Assembly: GCF_000150275.1 (NCBI RefSeq)
Contig: NW_002060943.1
Coordinates: 148,845-212,844 of the forward strand
DNA length: 64,000 bases
Origin: Trichoplax adhaerens
Taxonomy: Eukaryota; Placozoa; Uniplacotomia; Trichoplacea; Trichoplacidae
Reading direction: 5' to 3'
Shown one piece after another: positions 40,622 to 53,897 of the stretch. Numbering within the stretch: position 1 is the first letter of the stretch; each line of letters starts with the position of its first letter. Under the pieces are notes generated by a model that made no database searches, was not told the origin of the DNA, and saw nothing but the letters and a program-made list of their open reading frames with translations. The position numbers and the translations under genes were made by a program.

Positions 40622-41559
40622 AAAAGTACCGCTAAAGGCTTCAATTGAGACCAAGCTAAATCTGATGAAAGTACTTTACTGTCTTGTCATGAATGTTGTT
40701 ATTATATTATTATTACTAGTAGATCTGCCTGCATTATTGAAACGTGTTGATGTGGATGGATATCATTTGGTATGCCGTGTAATCATTTGATTTCATACTG
40801 TAAAGTTTGAAAATTTTTATGTGTATCATCCATTTGACTTTAGGGGCAGGCTAGTACATATTATATAGGATTATGTTTGATTTAATATGTATACTAAATA
40901 TTACAAGTCTAATGTAATTACTTATACAAAACTGTGTGATAAGTCTATATGCAATACGATATCAGTACGCTGGAATCCTTCAACAAGTACAGCATACATT
41001 CTATACTGTAGCTTAATAATGGGTGCATTGCAATTTGTTAACCTAGTCTAGATTGGCCACCTATGCAATTGAAATCAGAAGAGAATTCAGTTTGATCCGA
41101 TAGCAACCTCCTACAAAACGATTATACTCGTCTAACCGGACACTGTAAACAGTGCTATTTTCGGAGAGATGGAGCGCGAAAATCTGGATAGATCGAATCT
41201 ACTACCTAGGATAATTTACATCATTGTCATTGACTTCTAAATTATCTATAAAAACATTACGCAGTCATTGCCGAAATAGATAATACCATATATCCTGGTA
41301 TCACACGCCTAGCATAGCTGTAGTCTACATACAGTGCTACTGTATGTAAGGCAAATTAACATTCCAAGCTATTGCAAATAAATCATTTTAGAGAGCGAAA
41401 CAGTACCAAGACCTGCATGCTGCATTAGTTCACAGAAAGGTTACTCAAGACCTCCAAGATTTTACTCTAACTCCAGGTGTTTTGCTGAAACGGCTTAGCC
41501 CGTCAGACTTGGTATCCATTGCAGTTGGTACCAAGCTAGAGCTTCGAAGAACTTTGCTA

Positions 41560-42125
41560 CGATTGAAAGTTTTTTTCCACCTTATGCTGAAATAGCTCAG
41601 CTAGAAGCACTTGTTAGAGCATACTGTCGTTCTCAAGTCATTTAGTAAACACTGAGTGTTCACTTGTTTCTGAAATAGCTCAGTTATTAGGCGTATCGTA
41701 GTTATTAGAACGTACTCAGTAGCGTTTAGTACTAAAGTTACAGCAAACTTCCTTAATTCAAGATTGAAAGTTCTTCTTCATCTGTTGCTGCAACAACTTA
41801 ACCGATCAACAATTTCAATTGGTGCAGAGCATCCAACTTTTAGCAAGACGGAGACAGCTCGGCTAATAGTACTGATTAATGATTTCGAACTAGAATGGAC
41901 TCAGTAGCGTGCAGCACTCATTTTCAGTCAACTTTCTTCAAGATTGAAAGTTTTTTTCATCTGCTGCTATAGCTAAACAGATAATAACATCATTCTTCTT
42001 TGGTGAAGAGCATCCTCGTTGCAGTAAACTTTTAGTAAGACTGAGACAGCTCAGCAAATGGTCCTTGTAAATTATAACTAGAATCCACTCAGTAACATGT
42101 AGTACTAAAGTTTCAGTAAACTTCA
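41560..42125. repeat. About 180-bp tandem array
   Basis: The phrase GATTGAAAGTTTTTTTCATC or a close variant begins at about 41560, 41761 and 41941. Each unit runs through a GCT-rich part, a GACAGCTC-type motif, AGAATGGACTCAGTAGCGTG and GTACTAAAGTTTCAGTAAAC. The spacing is 201 then 180 bp. Three copies are clear, and weaker similarity extends left to about 41400. No open reading frame runs through. Confidence 0.75.
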
Positions 42126-42761
42126 TCTAATTTTTAAAAATGGGAAAATCGATACAGATTCTCTTCCATTTCACTGACATTTGTAATATACTGTACAGCG
42201 GCCGAGGAGGACCGACATGTTGCAATCAACCACGTTAGCATGACCGTAATAAGGTCAAAGCAAAGGCCGCGCGGTTGAGTGTACACAGTACAGTGTCACG
42301 TGTAAAATCCATGATATCGTATTTGCGATGGCGTGGGAGATATTCTATTTCGTGTACAACAACATTATGCCATACAAGCCAACAATATCACCACCCCAGC
42401 GGCATTCTTCCATATTCATACACTATCAGGGACTACGAAAAGGAAAGAAATTTCTAGTTTTTAGCAGTCTATGATCAATTTGAAGTGACCACTGAATGGA
42501 ATCTCAAAGCTATCCTATAACTATACAAGGATCCATTCCTGAGTAAAACGAATGTCATCATTTTGTAGTACTCTGTAGGCCAATGACAGACATAACCTAC
42601 TTCATCCACTACAGACCATACAACACTGGTCAAAAGTGTGTACGACGTGTTCCGGTACGGTACCATACAGTCCAGTCGCAGTGAAAGTCTACTGGGAGTC
42701 TGTCGTCGAAGCATGACACCTCAAGACCACAGTGTGGTCTAGAGTCTGTAAGCAACCAAAC

Positions 42762-42773
42762 TTTGGCGCCAAA
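42762..42773. promoter_or_regulatory. E2F-type palindrome upstream of IPO5
   Basis: TTTGGCGCCAAA, identical to the POLA1 site, ends 87 bp before the IPO5 start codon. Both copies have an AACCAA-like sequence a few bases to the left. A CCAAT box (42580-42584) lies further upstream. Confidence 0.6.
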
Positions 42774-42860
42774 GTCAACGCTTGCGTAGTACTAAAGCAC
42801 TCGTCCACACTAGAAGATCCCTCATACCCGGCAACCCAGGCTGCAGGTCGTTCTTCCAAA

Positions 42861-45800
42861 ATGGAGTACAACAAGTCTTTTGACGATCTCCTAAGCAATT
42901 TAATGCTAGCTGACAATGATATTAGAAATGCTGCTGAGGTTTGTCTTATTATCTAGTACAATTCTATCTTAAGATATTGAATAACTCTGTAAATTTGGAC
43001 CCAAAATCAAAACCCATTTAAAGTATCTAGCTTGCCATTTCTGTCTACAATTTTGGGATCCGCTGATTGTACTCTACCTCTTACTTACCATGCAGTATAA
43101 TATCCAGTATGTTGTAGTCCACCTCGCTAGGGACAGTACGGACAATCTGTACATCAAATCGTCTTGATTTAATAACGTATGATATCTAACAATGAATGAT
43201 CTTGGGACATTTTTATACTATTCGATCTGTATGGAGCTTTTGGATGATTCAATCCCGCTCGATCTACTTACAACATACTAGTTGATGAAGCGTGTAAAAT
43301 CTTTCTTGGTCACTGGAAAGAGTTAACGCCTGCATTGAGTCAGTCAGAATCCCCACTAGGATCCAAGCTCATGGAAGAGAATTCTGAACTTGGCGCGTTC
43401 TTTCTTCCCACTTGACTCATCGTTCCACCAAGTAGAACGGATTTCAAATTTCAATCTGTTTTTTCTATCCTCTTTTATTAGCGATCGTTACTCTCGATTA
43501 CTAGGCATAAAATGGACTGCAGATTAATTTCTTCATCAATGAAGCGATATCAGAATATAGAATCCCACGCCTCAACACTCATGCTGCGGTAGTACTGCTA
43601 TCCGATTGTTGTACAGTAGGATATAAATGTGGACTTAAAAGAGAGTAGGGAAAAAATAGAGAACATACATGGTTTTACTACTTGTTAACAACACACCGAT
43701 TATCGCAATCGTCCTACTCTTCATCTGATACCACTGACTAAACTCCGTCGGATCAAGTCCGAAATACGTCTATCGATGAAAAGTCCATACCCATACATCC
43801 TACAATGTCGACAATAATGAGCGAACTTGCCTTGACTACAGATTGTCCGGAAGTTGATATAATATCGTACAGTATTGCAAATCTTGCATTGAATACTTTT
43901 TTCTACTCCATATTGTAATGCATACCAATTCATCCAGTCTTGGTAAAATCTGCAATATACTAATCGCAAGGATCAATCAAGCAAAGTGTGATATCGTGCT
44001 AGAACTACTTTTCCAACTAATTTATTCTGTATGTTCTTTACCCTTAAAATGAAATTTCGCGCGAGTTGCTTATTATTTTAATGAGAATGGAGACCCTAGC
44101 AGTACGGTAACGCTGACCCCTGTGTCTGATACATACGTGACGCATAGTCATGATGGTATCGAGCCATCAATTGACCGTTTGTTACACCCAATGTCGACGA
44201 TTTCACACGCCCCTCTTGTCCACGACTAGGTAGTATTATGGTAGTACTATAGCATGGTGATAGAGTCCAGGGAGGACTTCAACGCTCTGTCCTACTCCCC
44301 TAAAAAGGATGTCAAAACTCTCATCTTCAAAATAAAGAAGAGAAAATAGTAGTAAGTGTACGATCGGTGACTTAATATCATTTTGATGGGAAAGGAAGAT
44401 TTGAGTAGCTCGTAGTAAATCATTTCATGCATCTTCACTACAGTACACTGTATCGATTGGGAAGACTGTCTTCACCATAGCTTGCATAGAAAAGATTGAT
44501 ATTTCTATTGTAAGAAATTGAGTGCTTGATAGTGTTTTTCACTATAATTTTACTTTCTCCATATTGTATTTACCCATCGCACTAGACCTAAATTTAGTCC
44601 ATTGAAGAAAATAAGATTTAATCGACTATTAATTAATCTGAAGCATTGACAAAAGCCAATCCATTTCTTGTCTGATTCACAAGGCATGCTAGCTACGGAC
44701 ATGCGGACTGAACAGAAATTCGGTACTGTACTAACTTGCAATCATTTTCCAAAATAGCCAACTGAGACACCAGTTATATTCATGGCTAGAATAAATATAC
44801 TTACTGATGCACAAAACTGGCTGCTAGATGATTGCTAGTATATCGATAACGTTATCCTATCGACCTGTTCTATAACTTGCTATTCAAACTTGGCGATGTT
44901 TAGTTCTTACAAAATAAAAGACAGCACATCACAGTAGCCAAGACTACAGGGGAAATGGGGATTTTTAACACTTTATGCTAAAATGAATATTAAATATTAC
45001 TTGTAGAATATGGCAAAATCGAATCCCTGTAATGAAACATCTCTTGACACCAGGCAGAGATCGCTTTTTGCAACAAGTTATTCACTATTCAAAATTATAT
45101 ATTATTTATAGAGATGCATCCCTACTAAACAGGAAATACTCCTATTCATACCATCGTTATTGTAACTGGCATTTTAATAATCATTAATACGAGTCACTGC
45201 AAATTTTCCGATCGTGGCCACATATTCTGTATACCCCCATTTCTAGCGATGCACAGGTTGGATACTGTTGATCCATACATCAAAACTATAAATTAATTAA
45301 CGGACCATACAGCAGGGGTAGAGCGTGGATGTGCACGTAATACCTATCGATTGCAACCGCTTGATTAAAGACTAACATACTTTTTGCATGTTTTCATTTT
45401 TGAACAGCAACAATATTCCAATTTTCCATTCTCTACAAAATTGCCTATGCTAATTCAATCCATACGAAATTCTCCAAACATCGAGGTAAAGATCTCTAGT
45501 AATATAGTATCAAAATAGAAATTCCTTAACTAAATACACGTATGGTTGAAAAGTAGTAATAGACATTATTACTTTGTCAGCTCAACGTAGTATGACAACC
45601 AATATTTTTCAAAGCTATTATCACTTATTTTATAAATCTAATTACTAATTATATTGTTATAGAATCGACAATTAGCTGCCGTCCTTTTTAGAAAAGTTTT
45701 AAATGACAAGAACGATGAATATAGAAAATTAGATGAGTCTTCTCAGCAATACTGCAAGACGGAATTATTAACAGCACTTCAAAGCGAAGAAAGCGATTTA

Positions 45801-48800
45801 GTGAGACGAAAAGTCTGTGATGCTGTCGCCGAATTAGCTCGACTTTATGTTGGTTAGTAAATCTACGTATAGGCTATTTTTCTGTGCTTAAATGAAATTA
45901 CAAATTATCCTTTTATACGTTGAATTTTATTAATTACAGATGAGTTAATATTATGACGTGCGAAATGGTAGTAATTAATTAATTACTTGATAATTTAGTC
46001 ACCTTACGCGTGATGTTAAAATCTCTTAAAATAGCACTTGCACACTAACATTCCCTCTACTCAAAACCATTGGCTCTCTATATCTATTATAAAGTCATTC
46101 TACTTGTAGTATACGATAAAAAATAAAGCAGTTAACCTGTTCTACAGTATTGATACACTACATGCAATACTCATATTGAACACACCTATTGTAGCCTAAC
46201 TCATTTGAAAGAGTACGCTCTGATACCATACTAGACTATAGATCGACCTTAACTTATTGCATGCCCACGGAAGGTTTCAATAACTAAAAAAATTGCCAAG
46301 ATCACTGCTCTCACTCAAGCAATACAACGAAGCTGAAATATTCTTGCTTGATAAAATAATAAAAGTGATAGAGAGTAACTGTATCTCTTGGCTTGAATCT
46401 GTAGTTTTGAAGCGAGTAAATAATTACAATCAACAATCGCTCGATAGAAAATGCTTAATTTTGAAGACGTAGACCAAAAAAAGCTAAATGTAATGATTTT
46501 AACATTCATAGCTTTCTCTTAGACGGTTATTCCTCCTGATAATTTATCCCTACTGAGTATCACCGAGCGATATTTTATTACAGATATAATTATTACGCAA
46601 TTTTAAATTCTAATATTTTTATATAAGCATACCGCTATGGCTTGTAAAAATTGTGCTACTATGATACAGTTTAATACCTAATATTATGAATATTCAGAAA
46701 TTTTCCATTTTGTGATAACTAGACGACGACAACCAAAACCTATGGCCTGAAATACTGCAATTTTTGTTTCAATTTGCTAACTCTCCAAATTTATCTCATA
46801 AGGAAGTTGCCTTACAAATCTTTCGGTAAATGTGATTTTATTAGTGTTTGTAATTAGTGTTTAGGTTAATATTTTTTGCTCAAAGTATTCAGATATGGCA
46901 CGCCTGCTGTATTTACTAATACTAATGATAAAAACGTAGGATAAAAGTTTGGTTTCATATAATTTTTACACACGGCTACCATCTATTAATCAACAAGGAC
47001 ATATAGACTTTGTAAAATAGATTTCGATGCTGTCTCTTATATTATTTATTGATACTAAACTCTTTCCGGTATTAATGCCTGATTTTATTCTATTATCATA
47101 GTAACTTCCCAACGATATTTGGTAATCAACAAACTCACTATTTAGAAGTCATTAAAAGAATGCTATTTCAGTGTATGTCAGATACAACCAATCACAAGGT
47201 TAGTTTAATAGCTAGCGATCTTTCTCATGTGCAACATTTAAAGTTATTCACAATGATCTCATTGCTGTTAAGTTTTTTTGGTTAATAAACTTATCCAATT
47301 CTATAGATGTACTCATAGACTAAATGTTAACCATGGTATTTATTAATAAATACTATACAATATCAATTGTTCAATTGTTATCGCAGATTGCATATTTAGC
47401 TGTCGATGCCACTACTGCGTTTTTAATGGTAAATGATAACGATCAACTACGTAGACATTTTCAAGATATGGTACCACCGATACTAACGGTAATTCTAGAA
47501 TGGTTCTTAGATTTTACGTAATCTGCTGTATAAGTAACGTTATCATTTTGATTACTTTCTATCACAGGTCGTTCAAATGTGTCTAGCTAAAACCGACGAT
47601 GACAGTCCGTTAAAAAATTTAATCGAAATTGCTGAAGCAATACCGAAAATAATCAGGCCTCATTTGAATGACTTAGCTGTTGAATTAATAAAGGTACAGA
47701 CTTTATCTACTGATTTCATCAGAGTTGAATAACTGGAATTATGAATTCGAATTATATAAATATTACGCTTGTTATAGAATATCAGCAATTCGCAAGCAGA
47801 AAGCAACTATAGACAATTATCTCTGGAAGTATTAGTGACTTTAGCTGAATCAGGTAGATACATCACAGCAATACTTTTTTGCTCGTACAACAGTTTGTTA
47901 TCATCAGAGTACTAAATAGTTTACTTTCATTTATTGCATACATTTTTTTTTACAGCCCCAGCTATGATGAGAAAACACGGACAAATTATTATACAATTGA
48001 GTAAGTAATTCTATTTCTTTTCTTAATTCTACAAGATGTAAAATTGCAATCGCACGCAATAATTAACGATTTAAAATCTGCACTAAAACCTCTATACCTA
48101 ATATTTTTATCTGATAGTACCCCAGTGTTTGTCAATGATGATAGATCTGGAGGATGATCCTGAATGGAGTGCTTGGGATAATAGTGATGATCCGGAAGAT
48201 TCTGACAGGTAAGCCTTATTACTGTTAAATTTCTTTACAATGTCAATAGAAAATTTCGCTTACGTCTTGTTTGCTAAAAATGGAATAGCAACCCTATCGT
48301 GGCTGAATTTGCTCTCGATCGTTTAGCTATGGCACTTGGTGGTAAAGCCATTTTACCTCATATTGTCAGTGTTGTACCACAAATGTTGCAAAATGGTGAG
48401 TAGTTACTGATGTAGCAATTATTTGGCCAACTTATACTAACGCTATAAAATATCACTTACGTTACATAGGAGATTGGCGATATAAGTATGCTGGATTAAT
48501 GGCTATATCGGCTGTTGCGGATGGATGCCAGAAACAAATGATGCAACTTTTAACCAATGTAGTCATGACAATACTTCCGTTTTTAAAAGATGAGGTTAGC
48601 ATTTGTACTGCTTTATTATCCAATATCATGTAAGATTTATAAATTGACGCAAATCTCAAATCAAATATAATCTAGCATCCTCGTGTCCGCTACGCTGCCT
48701 GCAACGCGATTGGACAAATGTCAACTGATTTCGCAGAATACTTCCAAAAAAAATTTCATGATAAGGTATCAACAAATTTGTTACATTTATCTTGTTTTGA

Positions 48801-51800
48801 TTATATATATATTTATTGTACCCGATATGAAAAATTTTTTAATACTATTATGATATTTTAGGTCCTTCCGCAATTGCTGGATCTCATGGATGATATCGCA
48901 AATCCTCGTGTACAAGCTCACGCATGTGCTGCGCTCTATCATTTTTGTGACGATTGCCCATCCCATATCCTGAAAATTTATCTGGAGCCAATAGCTATCA
49001 AGTTAAAAGCATTATTACAATCAAAGCTTCAGGAGGTATCTGATTTATTGATCTACGGTATATAAATGTTCTGTCAACTTAAATTTTCCCAGTACATAAC
49101 GTTATACGTATCTTTAATTATGTAGCTAATGCAGCAAGGTACTAAAAATGTCCTGGAACAAGCGATTACGGCAATATCTACCGTAGCACAGAGAGCTGAA
49201 GGGAACTTTTTACCTTACTATGATCACTTCATGCCTAGTCTAAAGTTCATAATACAAAGTGCTACTACTCCTGAATATCGTTTACTGCGTGGTAAAACTA
49301 TTGAATGTGTCAGCTTTATTGGCTTAGCTGTTGGTACCGATAAGGTACATTCTTGTTCTCAAATTTAAACAAACTAATACACCTTCTCACTACCTTTATC
49401 ATTTCAAATATCAAAATTCTAAATAATTTACAAATTTTTGAATTGTTATGTAGTTCCTGTATGATGCCAATGATGTTATGCAGTTACTTCTCAAAACACA
49501 AACTGGTGATATCGAAATGACAGATGATGATCCACAGGTTAGTAATATAGTATTGGCCTTGCTCGGATAATCGCGTTTTTCATAAATTTTAAGTATTTTA
49601 TTCAAACCCATAATTAAAATAGGTTTCATATATGATGACGGCTTGGGCTCGAATTTGCAAGATACTTGGAAAGCAATTTGTCCAGTACCTACCAGTTGTA
49701 ATGCCGCCTTTAATAAAAGCTGCTTCTGCCAAGCCTGAAGTTGCAATATTTGATGGTTAGTTGAATATGCGTAAAACCGTTCAGTCTTAGTGATGCTTGG
49801 AATTTACAATTACTATATCAATTATTAATTACAGAAGACGATGAAAAAGCTCAAGACGACGGATGGGAATTTGTAAAAATTGGGGAGCAGGTACACAATT
49901 TAATAACTTTTAATATTACATCTGATATCAACTATTCAAAATTTTAATTTTATTATTACCGATTAATTTAGCAAAAGTTTGGAATAAAAACCGCTGGCCT
50001 CGATGATAAGGGAACAGCCTGTCAGATGTTGGTATGCTATGCCAAAGAATTAAAAGATGGATTTGTTGATTACGTGGAAGAGGTTAGTAGCATGTAACAA
50101 TGTAGATACTATGCATAAATTAGCACTATAGTAAAATAAAATTGACCGCTCTCCTTGATAGGTTACAAAGATAATGGTCCCGCTTATGAAATTTTACCTG
50201 CATGAAGATATCCTAATACTATTTCTTATAAAACTGATTTATTATTATAATAAATGTAATCTTCTACACTAATTTGATCCTTAACAAAGGACACGTGTTA
50301 GAGGTGCAGCTATAGAATCATTACCTTACCTCATTGAAAGCGCTAAATTTAAAGGTACTTGATTACGATTACTTAAAGGATCCTTATAATTATTTTCAAT
50401 GAGAGCTAGAAATAATGCTTAAACTACCACATTACAGGTGGTCTTGTAACGCAAATATGGCAGTTTGTGTTGGAAGAGATTTTTCAGGCTATTAAAATGG
50501 AACCTGAACCTGAAATGCTAGCCAATGTATTAGACTCTTTTGCTAAGGTTGGTATAGGAACTGTTATAGTCTAGATTATATATAATTATAAATATCGTGA
50601 CGCGAGCTATCATTAATGCATCTATCTTTCACTTCGTTAGTGTATCGAATCATTAGGAAAAGGATGTGTAAACGGCAAAGATATGGAAAAGCTGACAGAG
50701 ATTATACATGAACAAATCAAGAAATTGCAGACTAATGCTCAATTGCGACAAGGTAGACTTTATTGATGATGTCTTCGAATTGCCTTCAAGTTATGCATTT
50801 TAATCTTTATTCATCACAGAATTACGCGGCGATGAGGACTATGATGAAGAAGTTGAAGAAAATCTTCAAGAAGAGGTAGCAGATAATATTCAAAATTAGA
50901 GTAAATTCAAGGCGGTACTAAATAATAATATTTCTAATGTTATTTGTATTTGATAGAACGAATGTGACTCGGAAGTACTTGGAAAGGTGAACGATTACAT
51001 TACTTTTAAATTATTCCTATCAAAGGATTAAAATTTCTTAACAAGTATTTTCTTTGCTGTACTAGGTTACAGATCTAATTCATGTACTGTTTAAAACTTA
51101 CGGTCAAGAATTCTTACCAGTTTTCGACAAGTTATTGCCGGACTTTGCTGGTTTAATTGTACGTATGCATTTGTTAGGATTTTGGCAGTTACGTTAAGAT
51201 CAGCTAAATCAGACCATAAAATTGTAAATCTAAATTCTGATTTACTTCCCTAGACGCCTGATCGAAACTGGCAGGAGAGGCAGTGGGCGATTTGCGCATT
51301 TGATGACTTGATTGAATATACTGGAAATGTAGAAGCCTTTANNNNNNNNNNNNNNNNNNNNNNNNNNNNNNNNNNNNNNNNNNNNNNNNNNGTATATTGC
51401 GTAATTACAGTTTAATTATTCCTATACATAGCTTGACTGACCTTGTACTTTAATAATTATTATCAATTAGGCCTCTTTTGCTTATCACGGATATTTCTTG
51501 GAACAGTATATTAATAGTATTACTGATGTTCATTGTGAAATTCGACAGGTAAAAGCCAATTTAGTGTATTTACATTTTTTCAGCTTTATTTTAATAAATT
51601 ATTTGATATTTTATGTAGTCGGCGTCATATGGCTGCGGCATTATCGCACAATTTGGAGGGGAAGAATATTCTAAGTTTATACCAGGTCTACTTAAATTTG
51701 TATTTCATGCTGATTATTCTAATCAATTTAATTTCAAGCTACGACTAAATATATGCCGCATGGTGACTCATTTTAAAGTTGTCTATAAATAAATTATTCA

Positions 51801-52301
51801 TGTTTTTCCCTTAGAATTTGTTCCACCTTTACTTAAAGTTATTACCGATGCATCAGCTAAAGAAATAGAAAACTTGACTGCGACAGAAAATGCAATTTCG
51901 GCTATCGTTAAAATTTGTGTATATAGATCGAATTTGATAGATGTGAACTTAATCCTAGCACAGTTTCTTAATTGGTTACCTATAACTGAAGACGAATTGG
52001 AAGCACCTCACATTTACGGTTTCCTTTGTAATTTGGTTGAAAGGTTGGTCAAATGCCTACTTTGCTGGAACATTATTTTGTCATTCTTTGTCGTCTGACT
52101 ATTTCTATATTTCTATATTATTTTTTGGGCAACAGCAATAACGAGATAATTTTGGGCAAAGACAACTGTAACCTTCCTAGAATTTTATCAATATTTGCAT
52201 CTGCTTTTATAACCGGTATTCTAGCCGATGATGTTAATACTAAAACGAGAATGGAAACCATTGTTAATCAAATTAAGGTAACGTGGCCGTCGTTGGCTTG
52301 A
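42861..52301 (+). CDS. IPO5: Importin-5 (karyopherin beta, RanBP5 / Kap121)
   Basis: This is a HEAT-repeat nuclear import receptor that binds RanGTP and carries ribosomal proteins, histones and other cargo through the nuclear pore. The model has 31 exons, 3207 coding bases and about 1068 residues (human 1097). It opens [15 protein letters not shown]. Family landmarks in order: [66 protein letters not shown]-like [62 protein letters not shown], then [14 protein letters not shown] and a C-terminus ending KVTWPSLA. An in-frame upstream ATG at 42732 is less likely because family members start at this point. One intron is AT-AC. AATAAA follows 33 nt after the stop. Confidence 0.96.
50208..50294 (+). 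other. IPO5: U12-type AT-AC intron in IPO5
   Basis: The 87-nt intron begins ATATCCTAAT and ends AC. TCCTTAAC, a near-perfect U12 branch-site match, lies at 50278-50285, with the branch A 10 nt from the 3' end. Only this splice restores HEGVRGAA, the counterpart of HDGVRVAA in human IPO5. No GT-AG alternative keeps the frame open. Confidence 0.85.
51342..51391. other. Assembly gap (50 N)
   Basis: A run of exactly 50 N, the usual placeholder for a gap of unknown size. By phase and homology it falls inside the IPO5 intron 51329-51470, so no coding sequence needs to be missing. The flanks GAAGCCTTTA and the exon start GCCTCTTTTGC are loosely similar. Confidence 0.95.
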
Positions 52302-52333
52302 TCAAATAATAATTTTTTGAATCGTAAACTTTC

Positions 52334-52339
52334 AATAAA
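52334..52339 (+). terminator. Polyadenylation signal of IPO5
   Basis: AATAAA 33 nt after the stop codon, consistent with a short 3' UTR. Confidence 0.6.
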
Positions 52340-53876
52340 CTTTTCATCTTTATACGAAAATTTAGTCTGTCCCAGAAATGTGGAACTCTTGCCTACAACA
52401 CCTTCCGGAAAGTGATAGGCAGATTTTTCAATAACCATTGCCATTGTGTTGGTATAGCTAGAAGGAAGTAATGGATGTATTTTATCATTTACCATAAGTC
52501 AATCACACCGCCTAGCTATTATCGATATAGATGCTAAGGTGTTAACTATCTATTCGTTACGACAATGAAGACTAAAAAGCAACTCCTGTATAGTTAAAGT
52601 TGGGTTTTTCTGAGATATTTCATGTATATTATTTCATTTGGTCATCAGCGTCACTGCTCTTGTCAATTTCTATTTGCTGTATGACATTTTACTATTATAT
52701 CAACAAGTAAAAATGTATTCTTTGTTGTTAAGTCTATAAACGATAGCTCTCTTGAATTGAAACAGAAATAACTTTGTCAATGCGTTTAAAAAAAAGTAAC
52801 CTTTAAATCGTTTTTACGTTTCCACACTGTAGAAGGAATGTAAAATTTTGGATAATTTTGTGAATACGACATTGGCAAATGTACGTTGCATCACCGTCAT
52901 TGTGCAACAGTTGTAACATTTAACTATGGTTATTATGTTGTAATGAATGCTAATGTAGTATTAATAAGACTACATGATCACGTTAAGCCACAATCAATAG
53001 TTATAGAGGAAAAAGTTTGCAGTACTGATTCAAAAATTGATGCAAGATTAAATGAAATGCTTACTATGTAATCGTTATTTTTAGCCTTTCTAATCCTAAT
53101 CACTAAAATAAAGCGAATTATGATGAATTCGCTGCATGTAGTTTGTACGATATTGCAAGTGCTTGAAAGAGGTATTTGTTAGTACTGTGACTAGCAATTT
53201 TATTCTTGGTATATTTTGTTGTTGTTTTATTTTTGCCTTGTTTGTAAATTTGCAGTGTCAGAGCGATTTCTACGATAGCTACAGTTTGGTGGACGTACGT
53301 ATAGAATGCATTACCGTGCAGGCTCAATAGTAAGCGAATACATAAGACATTGTGTAAAGTTCTTATACTGCTTTTTTCTTCGGTACAGTATTAATGATCA
53401 CTAAATTGCATACTAAAAGAATTTAAAATAAATGCAGGAATTGTATTGCTGTACCCATAGATGTTGCTACCTTCAATTAATTCGACTACGCGCGTTGTAG
53501 TACTTTGCTATTGTACCTCTCAACAACCATGATCGAGTTAATAACTTTATACCATAGTAGAGAGTACTAATTGTAACTGCGTGATACGTCGAATAATTCC
53601 AGTTAGAGTCAATATAGAGATATTCATGATTTGCAAAGTATGACATACTTGTACTTGTAATGTATCGTCTATTTCTACGTACACTAGATGTATAGTATAT
53701 CTCGTCACTACTCCCAACGTCGGAGCAAAATCATGATAATGGATTTAAATATCAATCATACTGGACGGTGGTTAGTCTAGACGATATTCAATGATGGGCA
53801 AGGTGAGGCAATGCAACATTTTTCATGACAGTATTAGCACTGGTAGTTAAAGTAGTCGATCGTAGATTGGAAAGAA

Positions 53877-53897
53877 TTTTTTTTTTGGGGGGGGGGG
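53877..53897. repeat. T10 followed by G11
   Basis: Ten T directly followed by eleven G. The length is prone to sequencing error. Confidence 0.95.

Larger units (their letters stand above)
40622..42860. other. Intergenic region POLA1 / IPO5
   Basis: About 2.2 kb. It holds the POLA1 3' end, a tandem array at about 41560-42125 and the IPO5 promoter, in which GC content rises over the last 700 bp. No other gene is recognisable. Confidence 0.65.
42861..52301 (+). other. IPO5: IPO5 exon map
   Basis: Exons: 42861-42938, 45408-45485, 45663-45852, 46723-46825, 47102-47198, 47387-47488, 47568-47693, 47778-47853, 47956-48000, 48118-48208, 48289-48395, 48470-48594, 48676-48765, 48862-49035, 49126-49344, 49454-49537, 49623-49755, 49835-49890, 49972-50082, 50162-50207, 50295-50354, 50438-50547, 50641-50752, 50820-50875, 50958-50987, 51066-51158, 51254-51328, 51471-51548, 51619-51685, 51815-52043, 52136-52301. 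The first intron is 2.5 kb, far longer than the rest, and GC-richer; it has no exon I can support. The donor at 51329 joins in phase to ASFAYHGYF, which places the N run inside the intron. Confidence 0.85.

Noticed and set aside
42732-42860. Upstream in-frame ATG for IPO5 (43 extra residues)
   Set aside because: This stretch includes the E2F palindrome and looks like promoter/5' UTR; importin-5 proteins begin close to MEYNKS.
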